This document shows positions 47,801 through 55,345 of a stretch of DNA of 64,000 nt, piece by piece (the stretch's first letter is position 1; the number at the start of each line of letters is the position of its first letter). Location of the stretch: NCBI GenBank assembly GCA_022457155.1, contig JAJGOT010000606.1, forward strand, positions 372,001 through 436,000. The letters run 5' to 3'. The notes beneath the pieces were generated by a model that was not told the origin of the DNA, searched no databases, and saw only the letters and a program-made list of their open reading frames with translations. The position numbers were made by a program, and so were the translations under genes. This DNA comes from Cladopsammia gracilis (lineage: Eukaryota > Cnidaria > Anthozoa > Scleractinia > Dendrophylliidae).

Positions 47801-50800
47801 ATGTAATGATTTAAATCTGTTCACTCTTCAATTCTTTGACTTAAGCAAAGGCCTTCTCCTGACCAAATATGAAGAAATCCGAAAATTCAATTTTGACGGC
47901 GAATTCTTTTTATTCGCCGTCAAAATTGAATTTTCGGATTTCTTCATATTTGATCAGGAGAAGCCCTTTGCCGACCTATTTACGAAAATTAATTCAAACT
48001 TTGCAAAGACTTTTAGTTTTCGAGAAATCCGCCAAAAACTAAAACGCCGTGTTCAGGTCGCAGCCGCTATTAAATTTGCCGAGATTTGCTGCATATTTAA
48101 ATCGTTCGGGAAGAAAGACGCCTTAACTTATGGAAATGATTCTTTGCAGTTAAGTGAGCAACCTTTTGAGAGCATAGTGATGTAAAAATATTGGAAGAAG
48201 ATACATTTTTACATGTCTTTTCGAAAACCCGAACATTCCAATTTTCAGCACTTTGGTAAACACTTGAAAATGAGGAAACTTCTCTGGCAGAAATCCTTTC
48301 CTGGTACATCGAATTTTACAATGAAAGTTCTACTAGCAGAAATATATGTTACTGTACTGCAATATATCTAAAATCTAGCTTGGGTTATTGAAAAGCCACC
48401 CGTTGAGACAAGTAATCGCACAGGCAATTTTCATAAATTTTCTTCAAAAGTTGAGACAGTGAGTCACGCAAGCACAAGTAAACACATTTCAAATACATTT
48501 AGCTTATTGCGTATGCCCTTTTCTTGCTTCTTTTTATAGCTGTTGCATTTCTCGTTTATAATTAATTTCACGGTTCTTTCTGTTCATTTCTTCTCATAAA
48601 ATAGTGTCAACTTTAAGAGGCGGAGAGTTTTATTCGGTCCTTGTTACAGTTAAAAATTATCTGATTATTATACCCACAAATATTGATTTTATAATTGACG
48701 GAGAGATCATTTTGTGTCGTGTACAGTTCTCGATATTTACAGACAGCCGCTCTTAAAACCGATCTGTGGACTTCGAACGGATTTTTCAAGACTTTGGTAA
48801 ATGCTAAAGCACAACACCACCTTTGTCAAATTTCCGTTTAAAGATAACCGAAAGAATAAAATAAAAATAAAAAAACCGGTCTTTACTGGGATTCGATTAC
48901 GAGCCAACGAGCCCTGTAGCGCTGGTGAGAAATACAGCGCTCTACACCAATGGACCAGCAAATACACAAATGTGTGATTGGTGTGGTTAAATTTTTGCGG
49001 AGCTATCGCGGGCCGAAGGCCCGCTTGTGTAGCCCCATACTCATAGAACCTATGCCCGTCATTTTTTATGGTCATGGCTAGCGGAATGTTTTGCGGACGC
49101 GCATCCGTAACATAAGCGGGCGCGTATGACGTCGCAAAACATGTGCGAATGACGCCACACAACATCCGGGATCTTAGCAATTTTGAAACCAAAGCGAGGC
49201 TTGTTTTTCGCGCGGGTACACGGCCGAATATCACCTCACCTGGGAAAACACTTTTGATGTTTTGCTGTGTTTAGCGGAAAAACCGTTTCAAATTTAAGTC
49301 GTCATTTCCCTGCATTTCATATATTATAATTTAGGAAGACAGGGCACTAAATACAAGTTAAATCGAAGCGACTGGGAACGAGAATGTCTCAACTTTAAAT
49401 TTCGGGACCATTGCCGGCATGCAACCCAACCTCTCCAGTCAAATCAGAAATTTCATCTCTCCCACATCGCTAAAATTTTGCAGTGCATCCTCCCCCGAGG
49501 AATACTCAGAATCCGCTATAGTAGAAAAAGAAGAGCTTTCAGGGATAAAACCTTGCTTCGAGGAACTTCATACGTTTTTATCAATGCGGGAGCAATGAGG
49601 GGAGATGTTTCTCACTTCGGATTTCAGAACTGAAGAAGCGGAGATGTAAAGAATTTCCAGCAGTCGAGGTATTTAAAGGTAAAACAAATTACATTTTTTG
49701 ATGGGAATTTATGTTGATATCAATCTGTGATTGACTTTTTCTTTGTGTTCTCGTTAGTTTTGGAGAATTGTTTATAAAACGTGCTCAAATTCAGTTGTTT
49801 TGATTTACTTCATCGAAGACAGCTCGGCCTCGATGCGCTATAAATGGTTTGCGTTTTGCTTTTAAACATAAACTTATGGAGATTTGAATAAAATTTTTCG
49901 AAAGATCGTGTTGTCCATTTTTATGTGTTTGTTCACTCATTGCATAGGTTGAAAAGCGATTTTATGTAAACAAAACAAGACTTGAATTTTATAGTTCTAA
50001 CTTCACTGGCGTCTCCAAATATGCAAATATGTTTTTTTATTTTTTGCAATTTTGATTTCCAAATCAGTTTCTCGGGCAATTTTTGATACGCAACAGGTAC
50101 ATTTTATTCGGAAATTTTGTTTTTGTTTTTTGTGAACTTTTGTACGGTCTAAATGTACTCTGCAGACGGTCGCGTAATACTGTTTTTGAGAATTGCTAAA
50201 ATTGAAAAATAGCCCGGTCGTCAATCTTAGTTCTTGTGCCTCCGACCTTTCACCTTAGTTAAGTTTATAGCGGAGCACTCGCGGGCCGAAGGCCCGGCTG
50301 CGAAGCTCCATACTCATAGAACCTATGCCCGTCATTTTTCATGGTCAAGGCTAGCGGAATGTTTCGCGGGCGCGCCTCCGTGACATGTGTCGGTGCTTCT
50401 GAGCGTCGCGCAAGGCAAACTCGTGGGCGCGTATGACGTTGCAAAACATGCGCGTATGACGCCACACGCGCGGCTACACAGCCGTCAGCTAAAAGTTGGA
50501 TCTTTCGCAGTGTTTAGCGGAGCAGTAAAGTCGTTATTTCGCTGCATTTTTTCGCGGTTTGGTACTCAAGACAGGGATACTAATTAAGGGATACTCAGAA
50601 GTCGCTTTAGTGGAAAAAGAAGAGCTTTCAGGGATAAAATCTTGCTTCGATTCATACGTTTTTATCAATGCAGGAGCAATGCGGGGAGATGCCCTGTTTT
50701 TATTACGGATTTCAGAACCGAAGAAGCGGAGTTTTAACGAATGTGCTCAAATTAAGTCGTGTTGTTATCTTGAATTTCATCGAGGACAACTCTGCTTTGA

Positions 50801-52754
50801 TGCGCTATAAATTGTGTGTTTTGCCTTTTAACATAAACTAATGGACATTTGAATAAAATTTTTCGAAAGAAGATTGTGTTGTCCATTTTTATGTGTTTGT
50901 TCATATAGATTGAAAAGCGATTTTATGTAAACAAAACAAGACTTAGATTTTCTGTCTTCACTCGCGTCGCCTTATGCAAATATGTTTGTGTATTCTTGCA
51001 ATTTTGATTTCCAAATCAGTTTCTCGGGCAATTTTTGACAAACAAAAACTGAATTTTATTCGGAAAGTAGTTGTACTAGTTATTCTAGACAGAGAAAAGT
51101 TGTTTTTGTGAACTTTTGTACGGTCTAAATGTACTGTGCAGACGGTCGGGTAATACTGTTTTTGAGAATTGCTAAAATTGAAAAATAGCCCGGTCGTCAA
51201 TCGTAATCTTGTGCTTCCGACCTTTCACCTTAGTTAAGTTTCACCTTAGTTAAGCCTGTTCAAAGTGCTACGCTGTTAGGCTCAGCCTATCTATATATAT
51301 TCATCGGCTTTCTGTTCAGAGAGCTACGCTGTTAAGCTCAGTTTATCTATGTATATTAATACTTGACTCGTGTTTATGTTGAAAAATTCATTTGAAGTCT
51401 TCAGATCGGTTATAATTTTCCACCAGGAGGCTCCAAACGGGATTTGCATTTGGACCCGGGTTAAAGACTACACTGGTCAGCGGAATTACTAATGAAAGTT
51501 TACAACCGATGGAAGGAATGAAAATTTGCATATTTACGCCCGCCTGCGCTAACTCGTTACGTATTAACGAGTTAAATAGTGTTCTAAATTGCGATGTGCA
51601 AACATGCCCCCTCACTAGAAATTTAGGATTACACCTATGATCCAACCTTTAGGCTCAAATTGCTTGTTAATATCTCTTAACATATCCGAACTCGTTCAAG
51701 TTTTGTTTCCCTTTGTGCTTTTGCGAGACAAGGTTTTTGGTTTGTGAACATCGCTTTCATTAAAGGCATTTTAAGGCAGTGTATAACCGTAACAGAATTT
51801 TAGAATTTTCTCGAAATTAAATAGTAATTTGAAAAAAAAATACCGTTATTATACCAAGTCAAGAGTCTCACCACAGACGTTTTATGGACAAAATATGAAG
51901 AACCTTGATGTCGTACTGATGTGCTAGAATTTCGTAATTTTAAACGGTATTCAGGATTTTTTTTTTAATATCCAAACGATTTCTATAAAAATCTTACTTA
52001 AATGTTCGTATCTTTTTACCATGCCTATAAGTGCTTTGCCTATAAGAGTTTTTTTTTCTCAAAATTAAATCTCCTCGCAATTGATTTGATTCTTACATAA
52101 TGAATTTACCTTTTTTGTCCTGCTGCTTTTGTTGGGTCAACAGCAGCTGAAACATTTTCGAATTGTTACACTTCACAGCTATCACATGACATGACCACAG
52201 ATCCTTTTCTAATTTCAGGTGGATGGCTTCTTGTCTCCAGCATTGTGTTGCACAGCTCAACTCCTCCCTCTCAGTTTCCAGTGAAGACATCATACCGTGG
52301 AATCAGCAGCAAACAGATGTTTCTCACAACAAGCGCCATGAAGGAACTGAGGAGGAAATTGTCTTTTACTCAAGTAAGATTCTACTGTAAGAAACAGCGA
52401 TCAGGACGGACATTCCACATCACCACGGCCGCTAACAGCAAAGGTGAAGCTGCGGTCCAGTACTTCAGCGGTCAGACAGATGCTTTTCCTGCCTCGTGTG
52501 GGTCCTTTGTTATAATGAAAAATGACAACTCGAAATTAGCAAGGGTTTGCCACAGGTGGGGATATGCACAAGGTTCGTATTTTGTTGGTAAGTGGGGCCT
52601 TGACGGGATCAATCAACAAGACAGATTATACAGTCACCCTGCTTTTGTGGGATATGCTTATCACTGGTGGCTTGGTCCAGGTAGCAGATGGGAATGCGAT
52701 GATTACAAAGTCGGAATCTCTTCTGGTGATTTTTGGAAAGTCTTCGTTCGCTAG
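24037..52754 (+). CDS. Gene B: secreted lectin-like/Kazal/C-type lectin/EGF/fibrinogen-like protein, complete
   Basis: Eighteen exons: 24037-24115, 24362-24717, 31048-31216, 31767-31853, 32620-32748, 33191-33287, 35014-35232, 36167-36543, 37242-37409, 37622-37732, 38360-38476, 39689-39779, 39910-40284, 40915-41037, 41585-41707, 42079-42201, 46658-46786, 52219-52754. Every junction is AG/GT and phase-compatible. The total is 3409 bases, or 3405 (1134 residues plus stop) after discounting a 4-base insertion in exon 3, without which the frame closes exactly. Domain order with residues: signal peptide 1-26; lectin-like modules 27-304; follistatin/Kazal 305-377; lectin-like modules 378-666; C-type lectin 666-790; EGF x3 791-913; fibrinogen-like 914-1134. 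Extracellular, probably matrix or cell-surface carbohydrate binding; a skeletal-matrix or immune-recognition role is inference. As written, exon 3 stops at 31159-31161, so this copy may be a pseudogene, a null allele or an assembly error. Confidence 0.85.
24362..24717 (+). CDS. Gene B exon 2: H-type-lectin-like module 1
   Basis: This exon (phase 1 to 0) encodes about 119 residues with the pattern F-x3-F...V-K-V-F-A-S-K-S-H...A-A-I-W-V-E-S-V...F-T-V-C-V-L-E...V-N-W-M-A. That sequence of strands (F/P-x-V near the start, W-V-E, F-x-V-C, W-M-A) is what I would expect of an H-type lectin fold, but the assignment is by eye. A C-terminal tail adds W-T-T-G-T-Q-C. Only four residues differ from gene C. 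Confidence 0.82.
26252..26312 (+). ncRNA. Hammerhead ribozyme (type I), degenerate stem I
   Basis: The conserved core is present: CTGATGA (26270-26276), stem II GTCC/GGAC with loop TAACAA, GAAA (26291-26294), then CAGCTG and TC, giving the GUC cleavage triplet. The base after the cleavage site and the stem I partner are altered (GCAATG against AATGGC), so stem I is imperfect and activity is doubtful. Confidence 0.8.
26839..26895 (-). ncRNA. Hammerhead ribozyme (type I), intact core
   Basis: On the minus strand, stem I GCCATG (26883-26878) pairs perfectly with CATGGC (26844-26839). CTGATGA, stem II GTCC-TAACAA-GGAC, GAAA and the GUC cleavage triplet are all present, with predicted cleavage between 26845 and 26844. 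Stem III is ACAG/CTGT with no loop (self-complementary), as in minimal type I hammerheads that work best as dimers. Such ribozymes are known from animal retrozymes and Penelope-like elements. Confidence 0.88.
28289..28344 (+). repeat. (AAT)n microsatellite, probable LINE tail
   Basis: About 18 AAT units, at the 3' end of the minus-strand LINE relic. Confidence 0.92.
28289..28732 (-). mobile_element. 5'-truncated LINE 3' end (CR1/jockey-like)
   Basis: Minus-strand translation from 28732 gives a reverse-transcriptase C-terminal tail (I-P-P-Y-I-P-P...R-N-I-S-I-R-F-Q-G-P-T-F-F-N-S-L...S-I-R-L-F-A-K-R-L-K-K-F-L-L) ending near 28514. It is followed by a 3'UTR and a (TTA)n tail, read as (AAT)n on the + strand. 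A short truncated coding end plus microsatellite tail is typical of CR1-like LINE insertions. Confidence 0.7.
29090..29960. mobile_element. Penelope-like inverted repeat with hammerhead-like cores
   Basis: Arms of about 240 bases (about 29338-29580 and 29612-29950) are reverse complements around a centre near 29597. The right arm is interrupted by (AT)n at 29783-29846. Both arms end with a block reading CTGATG, a GATGTTT-G-AAACATC hairpin and GAAACATG, which has the layout of a hammerhead core. A third related block (GAAGATGGC...GCCGAAACATG, minus strand) lies near 29123-29160. This arrangement resembles terminal repeats of Penelope-like elements. Confidence 0.55.
29783..29846 (+). repeat. 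(AT)n microsatellite
   Basis: About 64 bases of AT repeat inside the right arm of the inverted repeat; the left arm lacks it. Confidence 0.95.
31048..31216 (+). CDS. Gene B exon 3: lectin-like module 2, first half, frameshifted
   Basis: From phase 0 the first 26 codons read R-F-S-A-P-P-K-I-L-V-T-A-R-H...D-A-L-A-V, then the frame breaks and stops at TAA 31159-31161. Leaving out four bases (CATG at 31126-31129, position ambiguous by a few bases) restores W-V-E-D-L...K-L-C-L-R-E up to the donor gtaagt. The exon is 169 bases; 165 would keep phase 0 to 0 as in the equivalent exon 9 (168 bases). Confidence 0.82.
31767..31853 (+). CDS. Gene B exon 4: lectin-like module 2, second half
   Basis: 29 codons, phase 0-0, starting D-W-I-A-F (the W-x-A strand that closes each module) and ending N-A-F-C-Q before donor gtaaag. 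It corresponds to exon 10 (N-W-L-A-F...N-A-Y-C-K). Confidence 0.8.
31854..32619 (+). other. Gene B intron 4 with small inverted-repeat element
   Basis: A segment at about 31927-32400 begins with CAGACCGGG near 31938 and ends with cccggtctg, a short inverted repeat. It shares blocks with gene A intron sequence near 2811-3240. No exon is seen. Confidence 0.45.
32620..32748 (+). CDS. Gene B exon 5: lectin-like module 3, first half
   Basis: 43 codons, phase 0-0: F-K-D-A-F-F-A-P-P-I-V-V-V-S-P...D-A-V-T-A-W-V-E, ending at the W-V-E motif just as exon 11 does. Acceptor tacag, donor gttagc. Confidence 0.8.
33191..33287 (+). CDS. Gene B exon 6: lectin-like module 3, second half
   Basis: Phase 0 to 1; reads T-N-E-T-E-V-C-V-R-S-Y...I-K-V-D-Y-M-V-I-G before donor gtaagt. 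It matches exon 12 in length, phase and the V-C-V motif. Two N-glycosylation-type sites are not evident beyond N-E-T. Confidence 0.8.
33735..34950 (+). mobile_element. TTAA-flanked inverted-repeat transposon, longer copy
   Basis: It has the same GGTTACAGTGTACCTTC terminal repeats and flanking TTAA as 8030-8757. It carries about 480 extra bases (about 34304-34812) containing a piece of the dispersed 'gatgggaatttatgttga' repeat, so another element inserted into it or an internal region was retained. Confidence 0.8.
35014..35232 (+). CDS. Gene B exon 7: follistatin-type Kazal module
   Basis: 73 codons, phase 1-1, with ten cysteines. The first part, D-P-C-I-D-V-T-C-H-Y-H-S-L-C...R-C-V-C, is a follistatin N-terminal-like segment. 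The second, S-C-P-S-Y-Q-E-P-V-C-S-S-N-G-T-T-Y-D-N-K-C, is a Kazal domain with the P-V-C-x-x-N-G-x-T-Y signature. Kazal modules inhibit serine proteases or act as structural spacers; here the module sits between the two lectin-like triplets. The acceptor is ttcag and the donor gttagc. Confidence 0.9.
35386..35940. mobile_element. Foldback element with ~245-base arms
   Basis: The left arm starts AAGTGCCCCTATGATCAAAT and the right arm ends with the complement (ttgatctcaggggcactt). Arms share 'ttaatcaactttgtt' and 'gaaagtgacgtcaa' blocks around a ~60-base centre. No coding capacity; small open frames in the arms mirror each other. Confidence 0.82.
36167..36543 (+). CDS. Gene B exon 8: lectin-like module 4
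   Basis: Phase 1 to 0, about 126 residues: I-R-F-K-S-F-V-F...V-Q-I-T-V-N-H...D-A-A-V-S-W-V-E-N-V...F-T-A-C-V-M...V-D-W-M-A, then W-W-T-G-T-T-C. It parallels exon 2 in phase, motif order and the W-T-T-G-T-x-C tail. I chose the acceptor ctag at 36163-36166 because it keeps phase 1; the alternative ttcag at 36176-36180 would not. Confidence 0.83.
37242..37409 (+). CDS. Gene B exon 9: lectin-like module 5, first half
   Basis: 56 codons, phase 0-0: K-F-S-V-K-P-S-V-F-V-T-A-K-H-H...D-A-A-S-V-W-V-E-D-V...K-I-C-M-R-E-L-Q-N-Y. It is the intact counterpart of frameshifted exon 3 and the template used to recognise the insertion there. Confidence 0.85.
37622..37732 (+). CDS. Gene B exon 10: lectin-like module 5, second half
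   Basis: 37 codons, phase 0-0, beginning N-W-L-A-F and ending N-A-Y-C-K. Same position in the module as exon 4. Donor gtaagc. Confidence 0.83.
37783..37984. mobile_element. Small inverted-repeat transposon (MITE)
   Basis: The terminal repeats AGAGCCTGACCCACCCAGTT / AACTGGGTGGGTCAGGTTCT are about 28 bases long and enclose a 200-base element in intron 10. Confidence 0.88.
38360..38476 (+). CDS. Gene B exon 11: lectin-like module 6, first half
   Basis: 39 codons, phase 0-0: V-T-F-A-K-G-Y-N-A-T-P-H-I-F-V-S-A-N-H...I-A-A-W-V-E, stopping at W-V-E like exon 5. Acceptor gcag, donor gtagga. Confidence 0.82.
38684..38965. mobile_element. Inverted-repeat element rich in CCAAT boxes
   Basis: The ends 'agagcagttttcaattgagt' and 'actcgactgaaaactgcact' are inverted repeats. 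Inside are at least five ATTGG/CCAAT motifs (for example near 38754, 38786, 38877 and 38912) and a GC-rich centre. It lies in intron 11. Confidence 0.7.
39689..39779 (+). CDS. Gene B exon 12: lectin-like module 6, second half
   Basis: Phase 0 to 1: F-V-N-K-T-G-F-R-V-C-V-K-E-L-Y...I-S-Y-A-V-L-S before donor gtacta. It has the same place and phases as exon 6 and closes the second triplet. Confidence 0.82.
39910..40284 (+). CDS. Gene B exon 13: C-type lectin domain
   Basis: 125 codons, phase 1-1. Long-form C-type lectin features: C-P-P-G-W...F-C-Y start, W-I-G-L core, Q-P-N at the calcium-site-2 loop, N-E-D-C, and T-W-N-D-V-S-C. The W-N-D pair and acidic residues are kept, so calcium-dependent sugar binding is plausible. 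Q-P-N is a mixed form between the usual E-P-N (mannose-type) and Q-P-D (galactose-type) triplets, so specificity cannot be read off. Acceptor gcag, donor gtaaaa. Confidence 0.92.
40564..40714. repeat. Hairpin element in intron 13
   Basis: The arms 'aacaattattgga' / 'tccaataattgtt' and 'gatagcgataattatca' / complement fold around a centre with 'gccgaaggctgaggcgg'. The gene A counterpart (positions 40-75) lacks this and its flanks, so about 300 bases were gained in B. Confidence 0.75.
40915..41037 (+). CDS. Gene B exon 14: EGF repeat 1
   Basis: 41 codons, phase 1-1, E-I-D-E-C start with six cysteines, ending G-K-K-C-F. It is the counterpart of 98-223 and one codon shorter. Confidence 0.9.
41266..41457. 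mobile_element. Small inverted-repeat transposon (MITE)
   Basis: The terminal repeats CAATAGGCCATTTGCACGAT and complement enclose 192 bases. Gene A at 425-440 reads 'gaccccattgtaac' with no element, giving an empty site. A 17-base C run lies just upstream (41222-41237). Confidence 0.85.
41585..41707 (+). CDS. Gene B exon 15: EGF repeat 2
   Basis: 41 codons, phase 1-1, D-I-D-E-C with all six cysteines. It shows what the damaged gene A repeat (550-672) should look like. Confidence 0.9.
42079..42201 (+). CDS. Gene B exon 16: EGF repeat 3
   Basis: 41 codons, phase 1-1, D-V-N-E-C with six cysteines, donor gtaact. It is nearly identical to 1054-1176. Confidence 0.9.
42842..43888. mobile_element. 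Inverted-repeat transposon with palindromic motif clusters
   Basis: The terminal repeats GGCTGCGGTCACATCT and complement enclose about 1.05 kb. The left half holds four AACTATAGTTA palindromes, and the right half holds variants such as 'aactgtagttaac' and 'aacttaagttaa'. A second element is nested at 43016-43397. No transposase is recognisable. Confidence 0.82.
43016..43397. mobile_element. Nested TTAA-flanked palindromic MITE
   Basis: The ends TTAAGGTGGATTTCC / GGAAATCCACCTTAA are inverted repeats, with TTAA at both. Inside are two strong hairpins, one around 43090 (arms of about 65 bases from 'ggatttccactgtcgcgtaa') and one around 43280 (arms 'aaaactcattttaaaatgg'). Confidence 0.85.
44079..44103 (-). 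ncRNA. Hammerhead-like core, degenerate
   Basis: The minus strand reads CTGATGA, one extra A, GGTC-ACAA-GACC hairpin, then GAAAC. This is a hammerhead layout with one extra base before stem II, and no clear GUC site follows. Probably an inactive derivative. Confidence 0.5.
44153..44494. mobile_element. TTAA-flanked MITE
   Basis: TTAA plus AGGCCCGTTTACAC at the left, and GTGCAAACGGGCC plus TTAA at the right. The interior is GC-richer than its surroundings, with many 'gcgac', 'aaatcgc' and 'gcgatttt' repeats. Confidence 0.82.
44655..44893. mobile_element. Small inverted-repeat transposon (MITE)
   Basis: The ends ATAGTCCATTTTACAGTTG / CAACTGTAAAATGGACTATT are inverted, with a second inner inverted block 'gaggctgaaggtgacctt'. 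About 240 bases. Confidence 0.85.
45941..45976 (+). pseudogene. Relic of an EGF exon 3' end
   Basis: The stretch 'tctggagatggcgaaagaat' followed by 'gcactggtaact' matches the end and donor of EGF exons (S-G-D-G-K-K-C-T-G, gtaact) with one inserted base. No acceptor or remaining EGF sequence precedes it. It suggests a former fourth EGF exon or a partial duplication. Confidence 0.45.
46658..46786 (+). CDS. Gene B exon 17: N-terminal part of fibrinogen-like domain
   Basis: 43 codons, phase 1-1: A-Q-S-C-K-D-I-R-D-L-G...G-E-Y-W-I-D-P...V-Y-C-D-M-T-T-D-G. The counterpart of 3349-3498 without the seven extra codons. Acceptor gcag, donor gtgagg. Confidence 0.9.
47090..47485 (+). repeat. Tandem duplication, ~198-bp unit x2
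   Basis: The segment from 'ctagctctgggtctcagcta' to 'caccaaccttgagcgtgc' is present twice in direct order. Gene A has one copy (about 3802-4010), so it duplicated in B only. Confidence 0.88.
47844..47971. repeat. Near-perfect palindrome (59-base arms)
   Basis: The left arm (gcaaaggccttctcctgacc...gacggcgaa) is the reverse complement of the right arm, with a 10-base centre. Gene A has only the right arm; its left-hand sequence (4350-4400) is unrelated. Confidence 0.92.
48874..48959 (-). repeat. tRNA-derived SINE-like unit
   Basis: On the minus strand, TGGTGTAGAGCG fits a pol III A box and GTAATCGAATCCC a degenerate B box about 40 bases later, with tRNA-like stems between. It is followed by a T-rich stretch. 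Too degenerate for a working tRNA; best read as a SINE head or tRNA relic. Confidence 0.5.
48999..49090 (+). repeat. GC-rich hairpin repeat, copy 2
   Basis: A 'gcgggccgaaggcccgc' hairpin followed by 'catactcatagaacctatg' and 'tggtcatggctagcggaatg'. Same family as 5928-6015 and 50272-50370. Confidence 0.65.
49690..50262 (+). repeat. Dispersed repeat family, copy 3
   Basis: It runs from 'gatgggaatttatgttga' through 'gtctccaaatatgcaaatat' and 'cggtctaaatgtactctgc' to 'tttcaccttagttaag'. Confidence 0.65.
50272..50370 (+). repeat. GC-rich hairpin repeat, copy 3
   Basis: A 'cgcgggccgaaggcccgg' hairpin followed by 'catactcatagaacctatg'. Confidence 0.6.
50820..51330 (+). repeat. Dispersed repeat family, copy 4
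   Basis: It repeats copy 3 blocks, ends with 'tttcaccttagttaag' twice, and then twice has 'gctacgctgttaggctcag'-like sequence. Its TTAA near 51251 is the empty site for the 8030-8757 transposon. Confidence 0.65.
52219..52754 (+). CDS. Gene B exon 18: C-terminal part of fibrinogen-like domain, stop
   Basis: 178 codons from G-G-W-L-L-V to F-W-K-V-F-V-R and TAG. It has the same conserved pieces as gene A's last exon, with one extra Q codon after G-I-N-Q. The acceptor tttcag is conserved. Replacement differences from gene A cluster between about 52590 and 52715. Confidence 0.9.
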
Positions 52755-53189
52755 GAACTCGGTAAATTGATGCCACCGTCTTTCGTTTTTTACTGTTTTA
52801 ATAATAAGGGATTATACTATTTCCAGTAGCAACAAATTGGGGGCTACGGTTTTAGTAATTATAGTGCTGAGCTTTGTGCTGCAATGTAGCTAAATACGTC
52901 TCATCACCATTAACAGCAGGGTCTCAGTAACTGTGATTATAAACATATCAAAGTGACAGCATTTTCGTTCAATTGTTATTTTATTTTAGCCAGCTAGGAC
53001 AATTTTTCCGCAAGAACCTTTTTCAGCTTTTTGTCAGTTTATTATAAACTACCAGAAACTCATAAAATATCTTAAACGTGCAACTGTATGTTACATGTGT
53101 AAACATGGATGCGTAATTACACTGTGATTAGACTTTAAAACGCTTTAGACGGTATGATGCTTTAAGGTCGCGGGTGATACCTGGCCATG

Positions 53190-53195
53190 AATAAA
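53190..53195 (+). terminator. Candidate polyadenylation signal, gene B
   Basis: AATAAA lies about 435 bases after the stop, conserved with 11910-11915. Confidence 0.4.
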
Positions 53196-54154
53196 TCAAT
53201 TCATAAGGCAAAATTTTAGCAGGGGTGTCACTTTAAAAAACGTTATATCGTGAACGTTTGAAAGCCGATTTCGCTAAAATTTAACCGAAATATTGGCGAA
53301 TAATGGAAGTGCATAAGGATTGTTTTTTATTGAAGGGATTGCGCTTTGCGGCAGTGCTGTAAGCCACTAAAGTTATCTTTTTTTAAAAGGTAGTTTTGTG
53401 TCCAAGTTTGCTCCTCGAGAAGAACACAAAACAAGTTGATTTCACCACTCACTGATCCGTCAAAATGTCTATTGTGTCATATGTGACTCCGATTTTTTTA
53501 TTCAACTTTAATTAAAAGTTATTAGCTTTTAAAGGAGTAAAATTGTCCATGTTAGAATTTGAAGCCTCGTATCTTCCCTTTGAAAGCCTATTTAAAACTT
53601 TTGAGTCAGATATGACAATCTACAATACACCTAAGTTTACCTTCCTGCAGTGTCAACTCGCGAAATTCTCTATCTGCGCTGAATTCTTGGACACAAAATT
53701 GCTTGTTTTTACGCTTACGAAGGCTTCCCGAGCAAACACGAATGCCAAATTTTAATCCACGGGCTTTTGTCAACACTTCATACAGAAAAAACGATGCGTT
53801 GAAAAATAGTGTATTTTACCAGACAGCGCTTTGCACGTGCAATTATTGATGCAGAAACATTACAGAGCCTGTTCTTGAATATTTCGCGCATTTTCGGTAT
53901 CAGCCGTCGCACTTCGTGCATACTCTTTTCATTAATCAAAACTACAACAAAATTCTCGAATCTGATTGGTTATCAACAGGCCCGATTAGAGCATTAATTG
54001 GACAGTTTACGCGTCATGCTTGTAATTGGACGATGTGATTGGACAGTACGCGTCATTTGCACGCGCTATCCTTTTTCCGTGCGCGCATCTCGTTTAAAAA
54101 CACACTCAACTGTTATGTTTTTAATCCCCAAAACGTGTAACCATTTAACGTTTT

Positions 54155-54315
54155 TGTAGTGTCGGATGACGTGCGGTCATGTGATCCTTTTGGTCACGTG
54201 ACCAGGGAAGCACGAGGTACGTTTTGTAACCCGGGCGGATTTTCTGGAGAGTAAAATACACTTTACGTTTTGCTCTGTGTACGAACTGTTTGTGCCCTAC
54301 TGATGCCATGCTATA
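54155..54315 (+). mobile_element. Possible solo LTR, duplicate of 12951-13111
   Basis: TGTAGT start, CTATA end, then ACTGGCGACGAGGAC. Same weak Gypsy-type reading as its paralogue. Confidence 0.33.
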
Positions 54316-54622
54316 ACTGGCGACGAGGACAGTGAACCATTTAGCTTACTTTCAAGTCTATTGCACGAAATTTTCGTGAGAGGTGAGACGTTAAACGAAA
54401 GAGTTAGGATTGGATGTGACGTAAAAGAACGGAAAGCTGATAAATAAATAATAATAAAAAAAGATTTCTTAAAATAAGCAAGCCTGTTAGGAAACAGAAG
54501 ACGTTTTCTTGGTCGCTACTCTTCCAGGAATAAGACATCTGAAGAAATGATGCAAACGAGTTGTTACGACTGAGAACAAGAACTATCAAGCAGATATTGT
54601 GATTGGCTAAAATATATTTCAG

Positions 54623-54796
54623 ATAACTTGAAACCCGTCAGAAGGACCACCCAGATCTGATTCTCGCGATACTTCCTCAGATTCTGTTGCGTTTGGAAAC
54701 AGGGGTAAAGAGAAACGTGGCCAGTTTTTCCAGGCTGCTGTAGAGTTAACTGAGATTCCCTGTTGTTATATTTTAGTTACTTGCTTGATGTCATAA
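54623..54796 (+). pseudogene. Coding-like block, duplicate with early stop
   Basis: Paralogue of 13417-13590; the third codon is TGA where the other copy has GGA. The rest of the frame is conserved with few replacements. Confidence 0.28.
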
Positions 54797-55345
54797 AATT
54801 GTTGTACTTTTTAGGTGCATGATGAACAAATGCAAGTAAAATATTTAGATGGACAGTAGTTGAGGAAAAACATACAGTGTAATGTATGATTTAGGTCCCG
54901 TCCATATGCGCTTGCGTTTGCCATGGTCAAAAGGATATTTTTTATATGGCTACACTTTCCTTCCACACGCATAACAAAACGATAACGCACCGAAATAAGT
55001 AAACAATAGGACAAGTATGGAATAAATCCCTACAAAGGAGCGTTTTCGATCATTTTCCATTCTTTTCATGACTATTTCCGTGTGGACAGCGAAACCTAAT
55101 AAGAACGCCTGCGTATGTCGTGATATGAAAACCGATTTTTAAAAAACTAGAAACCAATGAACAACGCACACATATGGACGAGGTTTTCAATGCTACTGGG
55201 ATAAAATTACATAGAAACGTTGTTTAGAAACTGTGTTGTTTAAGACTGTGATAATAAATTATGGCATAATAACAACAATAAAACAAGAAGTGGGTAATTC
55301 ATTGACGTGCTTTTGCTCCACTTTCTGAGTATCTATTGATTTTAG

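Larger units (their letters stand above)
46787..52218 (+). other. Gene B intron 17
   Basis: A 5.4-kb intron collinear with gene A intron 3499-10945 but with different insertions. It holds a tandem duplication (47090-47485), a palindrome (47844-47971), a tRNA-derived SINE-like unit (48874-48959), GC-rich hairpin repeats (48999-49090, 50272-50370) and two tandem copies of the dispersed repeat (49690-50262, 50500-51330). No exon is seen. Confidence 0.7.

Noticed and set aside
48737..49234. 165-codon minus-strand frame
   Set aside because: It spans a tRNA-derived SINE-like unit and a GC hairpin repeat; no domain is recognisable.
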